Shown piece by piece: positions 46,549 to 53,260 of a DNA stretch of 53,260 bases (positions are counted from its first letter, which is position 1; the number at the start of each line of letters is the position of its first letter). The notes beneath the pieces were generated by a model. It worked only from the letters and a program-made list of their open reading frames with translations, did no database searches and was not told where the DNA came from. This DNA comes from a virus, in the IMG/VR virus record IMGVR_UViG_3300036830_000043, positions 1 to 53,260 of that record; one strand, given 5' to 3'. The position numbers and the translations under genes are program-made.

Positions 46549-46870
46549 GGGTTAGATATCTCTCTGCATTCTGTATGCCTTCCAAGTTGTCGCCCAATCT
46601 TCCAATTGCCAAGTTGCAGTCATTGCAGAGCCAGCCGCGGAATATACCCGTTTCGTGGTTGTGGTCACAACAAAGTTGCTTAAATTCTTTCGAGCAACAT
46701 TCGCACGCAGCAGGCATTGGCCGGGTGGGTTCTGGCATGCCCCGTTTTTTACGTTGACCTTTTAAACTGGTTAGCCGTCTTTTCTCATAATACGCTTCTG
46801 GATTTTCTGCTATCTGCTTAGCTCTCCATTTAGCATTTTGTTCAGCTTGTTTTACGGGGCACCTTGACAT
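46538..46870 (-). CDS. Endonuclease VII-like recombination nuclease
   Basis: A 110-residue protein with the T4 endonuclease VII pattern: C56-x2-C59, C-D69-H70-N-H72-E-T-G, F-R-G-W-L-C82-N-D-C85-N86-x-A-I-G. It should cut Holliday junctions and branched DNA before packaging. I start at ATG 46870, because the family begins about 50 residues before the first Cys pair; the longer frame to 46966 overlaps the divergent gene. First gene of the leftward replication operon. Confidence 0.87.
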   Translation of the reverse strand: MSRCPVKQAEQNAKWRAKQIAENPEAYYEKRRLTSLKGQRKKRGMPEPTRPMPAACECCSKEFKQLCCDHNHETGIFRGWLCNDCNLAIGRLGDNLEGIQNAERYLTRAS

Positions 46871-46893
46871 GGTTGTCACGATAGCAATAGAAT
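46864..46893 (+). promoter_or_regulatory. Putative promoter of the polymerase operon with TGAC-N6-GTCA palindrome
   Basis: TTGACA at 46864-46869 (perfect -35), 18-base spacer, TAGAAT at 46888-46893 (5 of 6 for -10). The palindrome TGACATGGTTGTCA (46865-46878) includes the -35 box. Transcription would begin near 46900, about 33 bases before ATG 46933. The palindrome also covers the ATG of the divergent endonuclease VII gene (46870-46868), so a bound protein could affect both operons. It is the best promoter match I found in the window. Confidence 0.65.
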
Positions 46894-46932
46894 CCGGCCG
46901 ACGCAACACCCCAACCCCGGAGAACATAGCAC

Positions 46933-47772
46933 ATGCAACTAATGATTGACACGGCCGCGGACCCAACAGACCTGTTGCGCCGTGCTGCCGCTTTCCTTGT
47001 TACCGAAGCCGACGCGCGCGACGCGGAAGACCACGGCCCCACCCTTCCCATTCGACCTAACACGCTGCGCATCCCCGAATTGGCGGCTGCTGGTGAGACG
47101 GCGCCCGTGGTGGATACGGCTGCGATCTTCAGCGCCAACAAGCAACCGGCTGGACTCGATGGCCACGGCCCCAACCCGGTGCCCCTTCCCCTGGTGGCAC
47201 CAAAACCACCTGTTGCGCCCGCACCCCCTGCCGCAGCCGCCCCCGTGGGAGATGCTGCCGCCAGTGCCGGGACTGCCCAACCTGCGGCCAATCCAGTGGA
47301 GCGCGATAGCAGCGGCCTGCCGTATGACGCGCGAATCCATCAAGCTGCGCGTGGCAAGAAGCGTGATGGCACTTGGAAAAATCAAAAAGGCATTGACCCG
47401 GCAGTTGTCGCGTCTGTCACCGCAGAGCTACGAAGCGCAAGCCCGGCGCCTGCTGCGCCAGTCACGTCCATAGCACCTCCACCACCTGCTGCATCCGCTC
47501 CGGTGGCACCCCCACCCCCCGCGGACACGGCGAATACCGGCCAGCCTGCTGCACTATCGCCGGGGGCGCCATCGGGCGTGACCGCGTTCCGTGTGCTCAT
47601 GCAGACCATCACGGCCAACACCAACACCGGCAAGTTGAACAATGACGAAGTGGACGCGGCCTTGAAGTCCGTGGGATTGCCACCGCGTCAGTTGATTAGC
47701 TTGGTGCAGAACCCGGACAAGGTGCAGGGTGTCGCTGACTACATAGCGGCTGTGCTGGCCACCAAGGGGTGA
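46933..47772 (+). CDS. Pro/Ala-rich phage protein, first gene of the polymerase operon
   Basis: A 279-residue protein with GGAG ten bases before ATG. Order: helical N-terminus with L-L-R-R-A-A-A-F-L, a Pro/Ala linker (about 85-120), a conserved-looking block L-P-Y-D-A-R-I-H-Q-A-A-R-G-K-K-R-D-G-T-W, another Pro-rich linker (about 175-210), and a C-terminal helical domain. The D-x-R-I-H...D-G-T-W block recurs in phage proteins encoded just before DUF2800/DUF2815 genes. The function is unknown. Confidence 0.7.
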   Translation: MQLMIDTAADPTDLLRRAAAFLVTEADARDAEDHGPTLPIRPNTLRIPELAAAGETAPVVDTAAIFSANKQPAGLDGHGPNPVPLPLVAPKPPVAPAPPAAAAPVGDAAASAGTAQPAANPVERDSSGLPYDARIHQAARGKKRDGTWKNQKGIDPAVVASVTAELRSASPAPAAPVTSIAPPPPAASAPVAPPPPADTANTGQPAALSPGAPSGVTAFRVLMQTITANTNTGKLNNDEVDAALKSVGLPPRQLISLVQNPDKVQGVADYIAAVLATKG

Positions 47773-47957
47773 TTCAGTTCGATAAGACGCAACCGATAGA
47801 GATACGCCCCCGCTATGATTTTGGCGGGGGCGTAATTCTCCAAAGGTTAAGCGCCACCAGCTATGCCCACGTACTCACGGCCGAAGTGATGCGCGCGGAG
47901 TTGGTGACATATGAGTCAACCTTGGACGCGCAACATCGACGGAGCCGCACCACTTGA
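47769..47957 (+). CDS. Unknown small protein
   Basis: A 62-residue protein with GTG start overlapping the previous stop. M-I-Q-F-D-K-T-Q-P-I-E-I-R-P-R-Y-D-F-G-G, then a helical S-Y-A-H-V-L-T-A-E-V-M-R. Acidic and basic patches alternate. Function unknown. Confidence 0.5.
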   Translation: MIQFDKTQPIEIRPRYDFGGGVILQRLSATSYAHVLTAEVMRAELVTYESTLDAQHRRSRTT

Positions 47958-48454
47958 ACGCTGCAAACTTTTCAACCTGCAACCTATACCGCTATTGGTT
48001 GCAGCGAGATATCAGCCCGCCAGTTGACCGTGAGCGCACGCGCTGCCTGTGGGTGATGTTGAACCCATCCACGGCGGATTGCACCGTCAATGACCCCACT
48101 ATTGGGCGCTGCATGGACTTCACAGCGCAGTGGCGCTATGACGACATGGAAGTGGTCAACTTATTTGCGTACCGCTCCACCAATCCCAAGCTGTTGCTGT
48201 TGCCGAAGATTAAGCCCATAGCCGTGGGACCGGACAATAACACGTGGATATTGAAGCGTGCGGCGCTGGCTGACCTGGTGATATGCGCGTGGGGCGCTCA
48301 CAAGTTCGTCAAAGAGCGCGGGGTTGACGTGCTTGCCATGCTGAAGACTGTGGTGCCGCCAGTGCTGATTGGCTGCATAGGCCGCACGCGCGACGGCTAC
48401 CCCAAACACCCTTTGTATGTTCCTGGCAATACTAAGTTGGAGCAATTCGCATGA
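47954..48454 (+). CDS. DUF1643 family protein
   Basis: A 166-residue protein with TTG start, GGAG nine bases upstream, overlapping the previous stop. The DUF1643 pattern is clear: R-C-L-W-V-M-L-N-P-S-T-A-D at residues 30-42, D-P-T-I-G-R-C near 47-53, V-V-N-L-F-A-Y-R-S-T-N-P at about 66-77, and C-A-W-G-A-H further on. The family is found in phages and bacteria; its role is unproven. Confidence 0.85.
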   Translation: MNAANFSTCNLYRYWLQRDISPPVDRERTRCLWVMLNPSTADCTVNDPTIGRCMDFTAQWRYDDMEVVNLFAYRSTNPKLLLLPKIKPIAVGPDNNTWILKRAALADLVICAWGAHKFVKERGVDVLAMLKTVVPPVLIGCIGRTRDGYPKHPLYVPGNTKLEQFA

Positions 48455-49593
48455 CCGAAACGTTGGAACGTTCACACACCCGCATTGCGCCAAGCTCGCT
48501 GCACATCACCACACCGTGCCCGGGCTCCGTCATTTTGTCGGAAGCCATGCCGGTCCTGCCGCGCACCGAAGAAGAGTTGGAGGGAGACGCGGCGCATTGG
48601 GTCGCATTGTGGGCTGCGTATCATCAGCTTGAGTTGACCAGCATTGTGGGCCTGAAGGCGCCCAATGATGTGGAAATAACGGATGAAATGATTGACGGCG
48701 CGCTACTGTACGTTGAGACGGTCGGCGCCAACCCGGGCGCAGGTGAAGTGCAATTGGCCATTCCGCGCATCCATCCGACAGAATGCGGGGGCACACCGGA
48801 CTGGTGGACGTGGGACGCAGCCAACAAAGTGCTGCGCGTGATTGACTACAAATTTGGCTTCCGCTTCGTTGAAGTGTGGGAGTGCCATCAGTTGGTGGCC
48901 TACGCGGTGGGGCTCATGGATTTCCTTGGCCTGGCTGAAGAAGACTGCATTTTGGAATTGACTGTGGTGCAGCCACGCAGCTACCACCCGGATGGCCCGG
49001 TGCGCACGTGGCGTGTGGCACCCTCGAAGCTACGCGCCTTCGTCAACGTCATGCACTCAAGTGCGGTGGAAGCGCTTGGCCCGAATCCCTCCACACACAC
49101 CGGGGCGCATTGCCTCGATTGCAAAGCGCGTGCCGCGTGCCTCACGTACCAGCAGACCACCGGGGGCATCATCGACTATTCAGGGAAGGCGCAACCTAAC
49201 CTTCAAACCCCTGACGATGTGTGCCGTGAACTGGCTTTGGTCATGGATGCCCGCCAGCGATTGAAGGGCCGCGAAACTGGCCTAATGGCCATGGCGGAAC
49301 ACTTCGGCCGGATGCACAAACCCACCCCGGGCTTCTCGATGCAGTCCAAGCCAGGGCGCCTGAAGTGGTTGGATGATGTCAGTGTCACCGAAGCTGAAGA
49401 CATGCTGAGGTTGCTGACCAACGGGGAGAAGAGTGCCTTGAAACCCCCGGCGCTGATGACGCCCACGCAGACCAAAAAATTGCTTGGCAAGGCTGGCGCT
49501 GATATAGTTGACATGTATGCCAACCGACCGAACGGCGCCATGCAATTAGTCCGCGACAACATGGCCAAGCTGTCCCGTATATTCCAAAAGTAG
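48451..49593 (+). CDS. DUF2800 PD-(D/E)XK exonuclease with Fe-S cluster motif
   Basis: A 380-residue nuclease of the RecB/Cas4-like branch. Active-site residues visible are E99, D117 in G-T-P-D, D132 and K134 in V-I-D-Y-K-F-G. C23 in the N-terminus and C221, C224 and C230 (H-C-L-D-C-K-A-R-A-A-C) form the four-Cys set of an AddB/Cas4-type iron-sulfur cluster. It should make single-stranded ends for recombination, probably together with the ssDNA-binding protein encoded next. ATG overlaps the previous stop as ATGA. Confidence 0.85.
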   Translation: MTETLERSHTRIAPSSLHITTPCPGSVILSEAMPVLPRTEEELEGDAAHWVALWAAYHQLELTSIVGLKAPNDVEITDEMIDGALLYVETVGANPGAGEVQLAIPRIHPTECGGTPDWWTWDAANKVLRVIDYKFGFRFVEVWECHQLVAYAVGLMDFLGLAEEDCILELTVVQPRSYHPDGPVRTWRVAPSKLRAFVNVMHSSAVEALGPNPSTHTGAHCLDCKARAACLTYQQTTGGIIDYSGKAQPNLQTPDDVCRELALVMDARQRLKGRETGLMAMAEHFGRMHKPTPGFSMQSKPGRLKWLDDVSVTEAEDMLRLLTNGEKSALKPPALMTPTQTKKLLGKAGADIVDMYANRPNGAMQLVRDNMAKLSRIFQK

Positions 49594-49604
49594 GAGAACC
49601 CGCA

Positions 49605-50552
49605 GTGAGCAACGAACGTTTAGAGATTCTTTTCCCCATCGGCCGCTTCGTCCAAGGCAGCTTGACGGAAATGCAGACCACCGACGCGGATGGCAAACCG
49701 CTCAAGGTGAAGAACGGCCCCAACGCTGGCCAGGACACAGAGCGCAGCTTTTTTGCCGTGGCTATCGCGAAGATTGCAGGCCACACACATTGGGCACAGA
49801 CCGAATGGGGCCTGAAGATGTGGAACGCGGCAGCAGCGGCATGGCCACAAGGTCAGAGCGGCAGTCCGTCATTTGCCTTCAAGGTCGAAGACGGTGACAG
49901 CGCCGTGCCCAACACCAAGGGCAAAAAGAATTGTGACCGGCCCGGCTTCCCCGGCCATTGGATTCTGAATTTTGGCAGCGGCTACCCGGTCAAGCTGGTC
50001 AACGGTGATGGCACTGTGGTGCTGACCGAAGCGCAGGCCAAGCAGGTCAAGTTGGGCCACTTCATTCAGGCGTTCGGCTCCTACGTGACCAACAGCAGCG
50101 CGCTGAAGCCCGGCATGTATCTCAACCACGCAGCCGTCAGCTATCAGGGCTTTGGTGAGGAAATCCACCTTGGCATCGACACCACCAAGGTTGGCTTCGG
50201 TGCTGGCGCCAAACCCGCTGGCATGTCCGCTGTGCCGGTTGGTGGCGTTGCCCCTGGCCAGATGGCTGCCGCTGCTGGCGCCCCGCCAATCCCCGCTGCT
50301 GCGGCTGCGGCCCCGCCCATTCCCACTGGCATCCCGTCAGGTGCGCCACCGATTCCGGGCGCTGCTGCGGCGCCTCCCACCGCTGTGGCTCCTGCGGCTC
50401 CGTTCGTGCAGAGCGCCGCAGCCCCGCCACCGCCCGCAGCACCGGCACCCCCGGCCGCTGACCCGGTGACCACCACGGGCATTGCATACGCGTCCTACAT
50501 CGCCCAAGGGTGGACCGTCGCGCAGATGAAGGCGCAGGGCGTTATCGCGTAA
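49605..50552 (+). CDS. ssDNA-binding protein, DUF2815-like
   Basis: A 315-residue protein with GTG start. Residues 1-200 resemble the DUF2815 ssDNA-binding family usually found beside DUF2800: early G-R-F-V-Q-G-S-L, then K-N-C-D-R-P-G-F-P-G-H-W-I-L-N, G-H-F-I-Q-A-F-G-S-Y and a G-M-Y-L-N-H-A-A-V part. A low-complexity Pro/Ala tail from about 205 to 285 contains four G-A-P-P-I-P-like repeats, and the last 30 residues, W-T-V-A-Q-M-K-A-Q-G-V-I, form a short helical end that may bind partners. Confidence 0.78.
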   Translation: MSNERLEILFPIGRFVQGSLTEMQTTDADGKPLKVKNGPNAGQDTERSFFAVAIAKIAGHTHWAQTEWGLKMWNAAAAAWPQGQSGSPSFAFKVEDGDSAVPNTKGKKNCDRPGFPGHWILNFGSGYPVKLVNGDGTVVLTEAQAKQVKLGHFIQAFGSYVTNSSALKPGMYLNHAAVSYQGFGEEIHLGIDTTKVGFGAGAKPAGMSAVPVGGVAPGQMAAAAGAPPIPAAAAAAPPIPTGIPSGAPPIPGAAAAPPTAVAPAAPFVQSAAAPPPPAAPAPPAADPVTTTGIAYASYIAQGWTVAQMKAQGVIA

Positions 50553-50689
50553 TGGCTGGCAACCCACGCAGCAACACAGCCAGGGGGCGCGTACCAGCGT
50601 ATGGCGCCTCCTGGTTTAATGCGAACGTGTCACGCCAGCGCAAGCGCAACAAACTGGCGAAGGCCAGCCGACGCAAAAACCGGAAGTGA
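50552..50689 (+). CDS. 45-residue basic protein
   Basis: ATG overlaps the previous stop as TAATG. M-A-G-N-P-R-S-N-T-A-R-G-R-V-P-A-Y-G, then S-R-Q-R-K-R-N-K-L-A-K-A-S-R-R-K. About one third is Arg or Lys, so nucleic-acid binding is likely. The stop TGA is the start of an imperfect palindrome copy (TGACACGCGTGCCA, 50687-50700). Confidence 0.5.
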   Translation: MAGNPRSNTARGRVPAYGASWFNANVSRQRKRNKLAKASRRKNRK

Positions 50690-50700
50690 CACGCGTGCCA
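50687..50700 (+). promoter_or_regulatory. Imperfect palindrome TGACACGCGTGCCA
   Basis: A copy of the recurring palindrome with one mismatch, in the only gap of this operon. It overlaps the stop of the basic 45-residue gene and touches the ATG of the zinc-ribbon gene at 50701. Confidence 0.3.
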
Positions 50701-50853
50701 ATGGTCCTGGTGTTTAGTTTGAAGTGCTGCCAATGTGGGCATCTATTCACCCGCCGTGAGCAAGACATTGACCCGCAGGATGGGCCAGCTTGTCCACGGT
50801 GCATGGGACCGTGCGAAGTCGAAGGAACAACAAGGGTGGTGGAACGTGCATAG
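50701..50853 (+). CDS. 50-residue zinc-ribbon protein
   Basis: ATG 50701 gives M-V-L-V-F-S-L-K-C-C-Q-C-G-H-L-F-T-R-R, then G-P-A-C-P-R-C-M-G-P-C. C-x2-C-G and C-x2-C (C9/C12 and C31/C34) make a FmdB- or rubredoxin-like ribbon. Its end overlaps the MazG-like gene by eight bases if that gene starts at 50846. Function unknown. Confidence 0.58.
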   Translation: MVLVFSLKCCQCGHLFTRREQDIDPQDGPACPRCMGPCEVEGTTRVVERA

Positions 50854-51196
50854 TTTAACTTTCGAGCAACTGCGCCACGCCAACGTGCGGCGCATCCCTC
50901 AATTCAAAGACAAGCATGGCAACCTATGCCACAACGCTGATGGCAGCGATTGGGTGCCAGCGCAATGGTTCCAAGCGCTGGTGGGTGAAGTCGGTGAGTA
51001 CGCCAACGAACGCAAGAAGCTCGAACGTGGCGACCTGACACCGGACGAATTCCAAGTGAAGGCAGCCAAGGAACTGGCTGACGTGCAAATCTATTTGGAC
51101 ATCCTGGCCTTCCGTTTAGGCATTGACTTGGGCGCAGCGGTGCAGGCCAAATTCAATGAGGTATCAAGGCGCGTTGGCGCTGACGTGTTCTTGTGA
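50846..51196 (+). CDS. MazG-like nucleotide pyrophosphohydrolase
   Basis: A 116-residue enzyme expected to hydrolyse nucleoside triphosphates to monophosphates. E48-x2-E51 in V-G-E-V-G-E-Y and E76-x2-D79 in K-E-L-A-D-V form the metal-binding E-x2-E...E-x2-D set. I choose GTG 50846 because phage relatives begin M-[HT]-x-T-F-E-x-L-R-x-A-N-V; AGGG lies nine bases upstream. A longer frame to 50735 overlaps the zinc-ribbon gene. Its stop overlaps the polymerase ATG (TGATG). A second nucleotide-hydrolase-like gene is at 23209. Confidence 0.83.
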   Translation: MHSLTFEQLRHANVRRIPQFKDKHGNLCHNADGSDWVPAQWFQALVGEVGEYANERKKLERGDLTPDEFQVKAAKELADVQIYLDILAFRLGIDLGAAVQAKFNEVSRRVGADVFL

Positions 51197-53260
51197 TGCT
51201 GGCCGGGCAACAGTTCGCCGTTGGGCCGGGCATCGCTACGGTCCAAGCGGACTTCGACTTTGAAACCATCAGCTTCGCGGGATTCGTGTGGGTGCAGGAG
51301 GCCGATGACCACCTAGCGCCGCGCAAACCAGGACACTGGGAATCACTGCCCGGATTCTCACCGCAGAAGCGCGGCTTGAAAGCCGTGGGCATCCGTCCCT
51401 ACGTTGAGCACGAAACGTTCCGGCCGCTGCTGTTGGCCTATGACCTGAAGGATGGCAGCGGCTCGCACCAATGGGAATGGGGCACGCCCTACACCGAACT
51501 TGAACCCCTGTTTGCGCACATCCGCGCGGGCAAGTTGATTGAAGCACACAACGTGGCCTTTGAATGGTCCGTGTGGCAATACTACTGCGTGCCGGTCCTA
51601 GGCTGGCCCGCTCTATCGCTGTCACAGTTGCGATGTAGTGCCGCTAAGTCCCGGGCCAATGCGTACCCCGGAGCGTTGGCGGATGTCGGCTTTGTGACAC
51701 GCATATCAAGGCAAAAAGACCCCGCGGGCGACAAGCTCATGAAGCTGTTTAGCATCCCGCGCAATCCCACGAAAAAAGACCCGCGTGTCATCACGCAGCC
51801 GCACGAGGCGCCAGCGGAGTGGGAGGCATATAAGCGTTACAACATCCGCGACATCGAGGCTGAAGCGGAAGTGAGCTTGAAGAGCCCGGACCTATCGCCA
51901 TTCGAGTTGGAAGCATGGCAGTGTGACCAAGCCATCAATGACCGTGGTGTGCAGGTTGACATAGTTGCCATCGAAAACTGCATAGCGATTGTTGAACAAG
52001 CGTATGAGAAGTACGGCAACGAACTGCGGGCCATCACAGGTGGCATCGAGCCAAGCGAACTTCAGCAGTTGTCCGGTTGGTTGAGCGGCCAGGGCGTCCA
52101 CATGGGCGGCATGGACGAAGAGAACGTGACCATAGTGGTGGACCGGCTCAAGGCTTACGCTGCGGAGAACGGCGGAGATTTGGGCGCGTATCGCAACGCC
52201 TATCGCGTGCTGGAAATCCGGCAGATGTTGGGCAGCGCCAGCGTTAAGAAGTTGTGGGCGCTGCGTGCTTCGGTTGACAAGCATGGCAGGGTGCATGACC
52301 TATATATGTACCACGCAGCCCGCACGGGGCGGGTGACCGGCATGGGGCCGCAGCCTACCAACCTGTACAAAGGCACATGGAATGACATCAAGGAAATCGA
52401 GGCCGCGCTAGAAGTTATCGCGAGCCGCTGCCTTGAGTTGGTGGAATACATCTACAGCCCGAAGCTGTCCGCGCTCGATGTGGTCAACAATTGCCTGCGC
52501 TCGCTGTTCATAGCGGCGCCCTCCAAGGTGCTCATATCGTCGGACTACTCCGCGATTGAAGGCGCTGTGGCTGCGGCGCTCGCGGGCTGCGAATGGCGCC
52601 TAGATGTCTTCCACACGCATGGCATGATTTACGAAACCAGCGCGAGCCGCATCACGGGCGTCCCCTTTGAAGCCTTCGTACAACACCGGCTTGACAGCGG
52701 TGGCGTGGTCACACGCGTTGACGGCAAGCTGTTGGGCATCAAGGGCGGCAAGCACCACCCGATGCGCAACAAACAAGGCAAGTTTGCAGAGCTATCCCTA
52801 GGATTCGGCGGATGGATAGGCGCCATGAAGGGCTTTGGCGCCGACGAATTCTTGACCGAAGAAGAGATGAAGCACGTGATACTGGCGTGGCGTGACGCGT
52901 CCCCGGAACTACCGGAGATGTGGGGCGGACAGAGCCGTGGCCGCTTTGACGATGCGCGCCCGGAGATGTTCGGCCTTGAAGGCTGCATGGTGTCCGCGGT
53001 GCTCAACCCGGGCCAAGCCTTCTTCTACCGTGGCATTGGCTACCAGACGCACGGAGACGTGCTGTATTGCCTCCTGCCGTCAGGTCGCATGCTCACATAC
53101 CACGAACCCCGGCTGGCACCCTCCACGCGTCCGTGGGCGCCTTCGTGGGAGCTTGAGCTAACCTACAGCGGGTGGAATTCCAATCCGATGGCCGGGCCGC
53201 TTGGTTGGGAGCGCATGAAGCTCTACGGCGGGAAGGGATTTGAAAACGTGGTGCAGGCGG
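51196..53260 (+). CDS. DNA polymerase I family A with 3'-5' exonuclease (continues at position 1)
   Basis: The N-terminal 646 residues (up to 53133) plus 124 residues from 1-375 give a 770-residue polymerase. Exonuclease motifs: D21-F-E23-T (Exo I), H-N-V-A-F-E-W near residue 117 (Exo II, with Glu where Asp is usual) and Y-N-I-R-D near 215 (Exo III). Polymerase motif A is S-D450-Y-S-A-I-E; motif B is R524-N-K-Q-G-K529-F-A-E-L-S-L-G-F-G-G; motif C is Y-D-E on the other side of the join. Start ATG overlaps the MazG stop. Bases 53134-53260 repeat 1-127. Confidence 0.93.
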   Translation, partial: MLAGQQFAVGPGIATVQADFDFETISFAGFVWVQEADDHLAPRKPGHWESLPGFSPQKRGLKAVGIRPYVEHETFRPLLLAYDLKDGSGSHQWEWGTPYTELEPLFAHIRAGKLIEAHNVAFEWSVWQYYCVPVLGWPALSLSQLRCSAAKSRANAYPGALADVGFVTRISRQKDPAGDKLMKLFSIPRNPTKKDPRVITQPHEAPAEWEAYKRYNIRDIEAEAEVSLKSPDLSPFELEAWQCDQAINDRGVQVDIVAIENCIAIVEQAYEKYGNELRAITGGIEPSELQQLSGWLSGQGVHMGGMDEENVTIVVDRLKAYAAENGGDLGAYRNAYRVLEIRQMLGSASVKKLWALRASVDKHGRVHDLYMYHAARTGRVTGMGPQPTNLYKGTWNDIKEIEAALEVIASRCLELVEYIYSPKLSALDVVNNCLRSLFIAAPSKVLISSDYSAIEGAVAAALAGCEWRLDVFHTHGMIYETSASRITGVPFEAFVQHRLDSGGVVTRVDGKLLGIKGGKHHPMRNKQGKFAELSLGFGGWIGAMKGFGADEFLTEEEMKHVILAWRDASPELPEMWGGQSRGRFDDARPEMFGLEGCMVSAVLNPGQAFFYRGIGYQTHGDVLYCLLPSGRMLTYHEPRLAPSTRPWAPSWELELTYSGWNSNPMAGPLGWERMKLYGGKGFENVVQA
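53134..53260. repeat. Terminal direct repeat, right copy
   Basis: Exact copy of bases 1-127, in the same reading frame of the polymerase gene. See the left copy; the unique genome is 53,133 bp. Confidence 0.95.

Noticed and set aside
1-53260. Integrase, CI/Cro-type repressor or other lysogeny genes
   Set aside because: I looked for recombinase motifs and repressor pairs and found none; the only HTH-like small protein is the TetR-like one, which is not evidence of lysogeny.
1-53260. tRNA genes and CRISPR arrays
   Set aside because: I saw no cloverleaf-like segment with the usual T-loop sequence and no series of regularly spaced repeats. A tRNAscan-SE run would settle the first point.

Overview
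The window is one complete, circularly closed genome of a tailed phage with a contractile tail (myovirus morphology). The first 127 bases recur exactly as the last 127, and the DNA polymerase gene runs across the join, so the unique genome is 53,133 bp and the repeat is probably an assembly overlap on a circularly permuted molecule. The DNA is GC-rich (roughly 60% by eye). The structural genes resemble those of lytic myophages of Proteobacteria (the Burkholderia Bcep781-type and Acinetobacter AP22-type structural module: DUF1073 portal, DUF2213 protease, DUF2184 capsid, DUF3383 sheath, DUF2612 baseplate). A betaproteobacterial host is my inference. I see no integrase, no excisionase and no CI-type repressor, so a lytic life style is likely. 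I recognise no tRNA gene and no CRISPR array.

Layout. Positions 448-29227 form one long leftward (minus-strand) late operon. Read in the direction of transcription it holds the large terminase, portal, a small accessory block (cupin-like, small unknowns, metallophosphoesterase, DUF5664 protein), head morphogenesis protein, prohead protease, scaffold-like protein, decoration proteins, capsid, head-tail connectors, tail terminator, sheath, tube, tail chaperones with a programmed -1 frameshift, tape measure with a lytic transglycosylase domain, baseplate, tail fibres, and a lysis cassette of coiled-coil/TM protein, M15 endolysin, holin-like protein and lipoprotein. One HNH endonuclease gene is inserted on the opposite strand between the capsid gene and a decoration gene. 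Positions 29228-29435 are a divergent promoter region.

Positions 29436-41234 are a rightward early region of about 36 small, tightly overlapping genes. Most are unknown, many are Cys-rich, and several are too short for ordinary gene callers. It includes a topoisomerase VI-A/Spo11-like protein. The small terminase gene lies inside this region on the opposite strand, far from the large subunit, beside an AT-rich segment flanked by a 17-bp inverted repeat. Positions 41231-46870 are a leftward replication/recombination operon: endonuclease VII, SF2 helicase, membrane proteins, VRR-NUC nuclease, a TetR-like small regulator and a primase-helicase. Positions 46933 to the end, wrapping to 375, form a rightward operon of DUF1643, DUF2800 nuclease, DUF2815-like ssDNA-binding protein, zinc ribbon, MazG-like pyrophosphohydrolase and family A DNA polymerase.

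The most interesting non-coding signal is a family of at least 17 exact TGAC-N6-GTCA palindromes. They are concentrated at 29-47 kb and often lie on or beside plausible promoters. One sits between the -35 and -10 of the promoter proposed for the TetR-like gene, which makes that small protein a candidate master regulator of the early genes.
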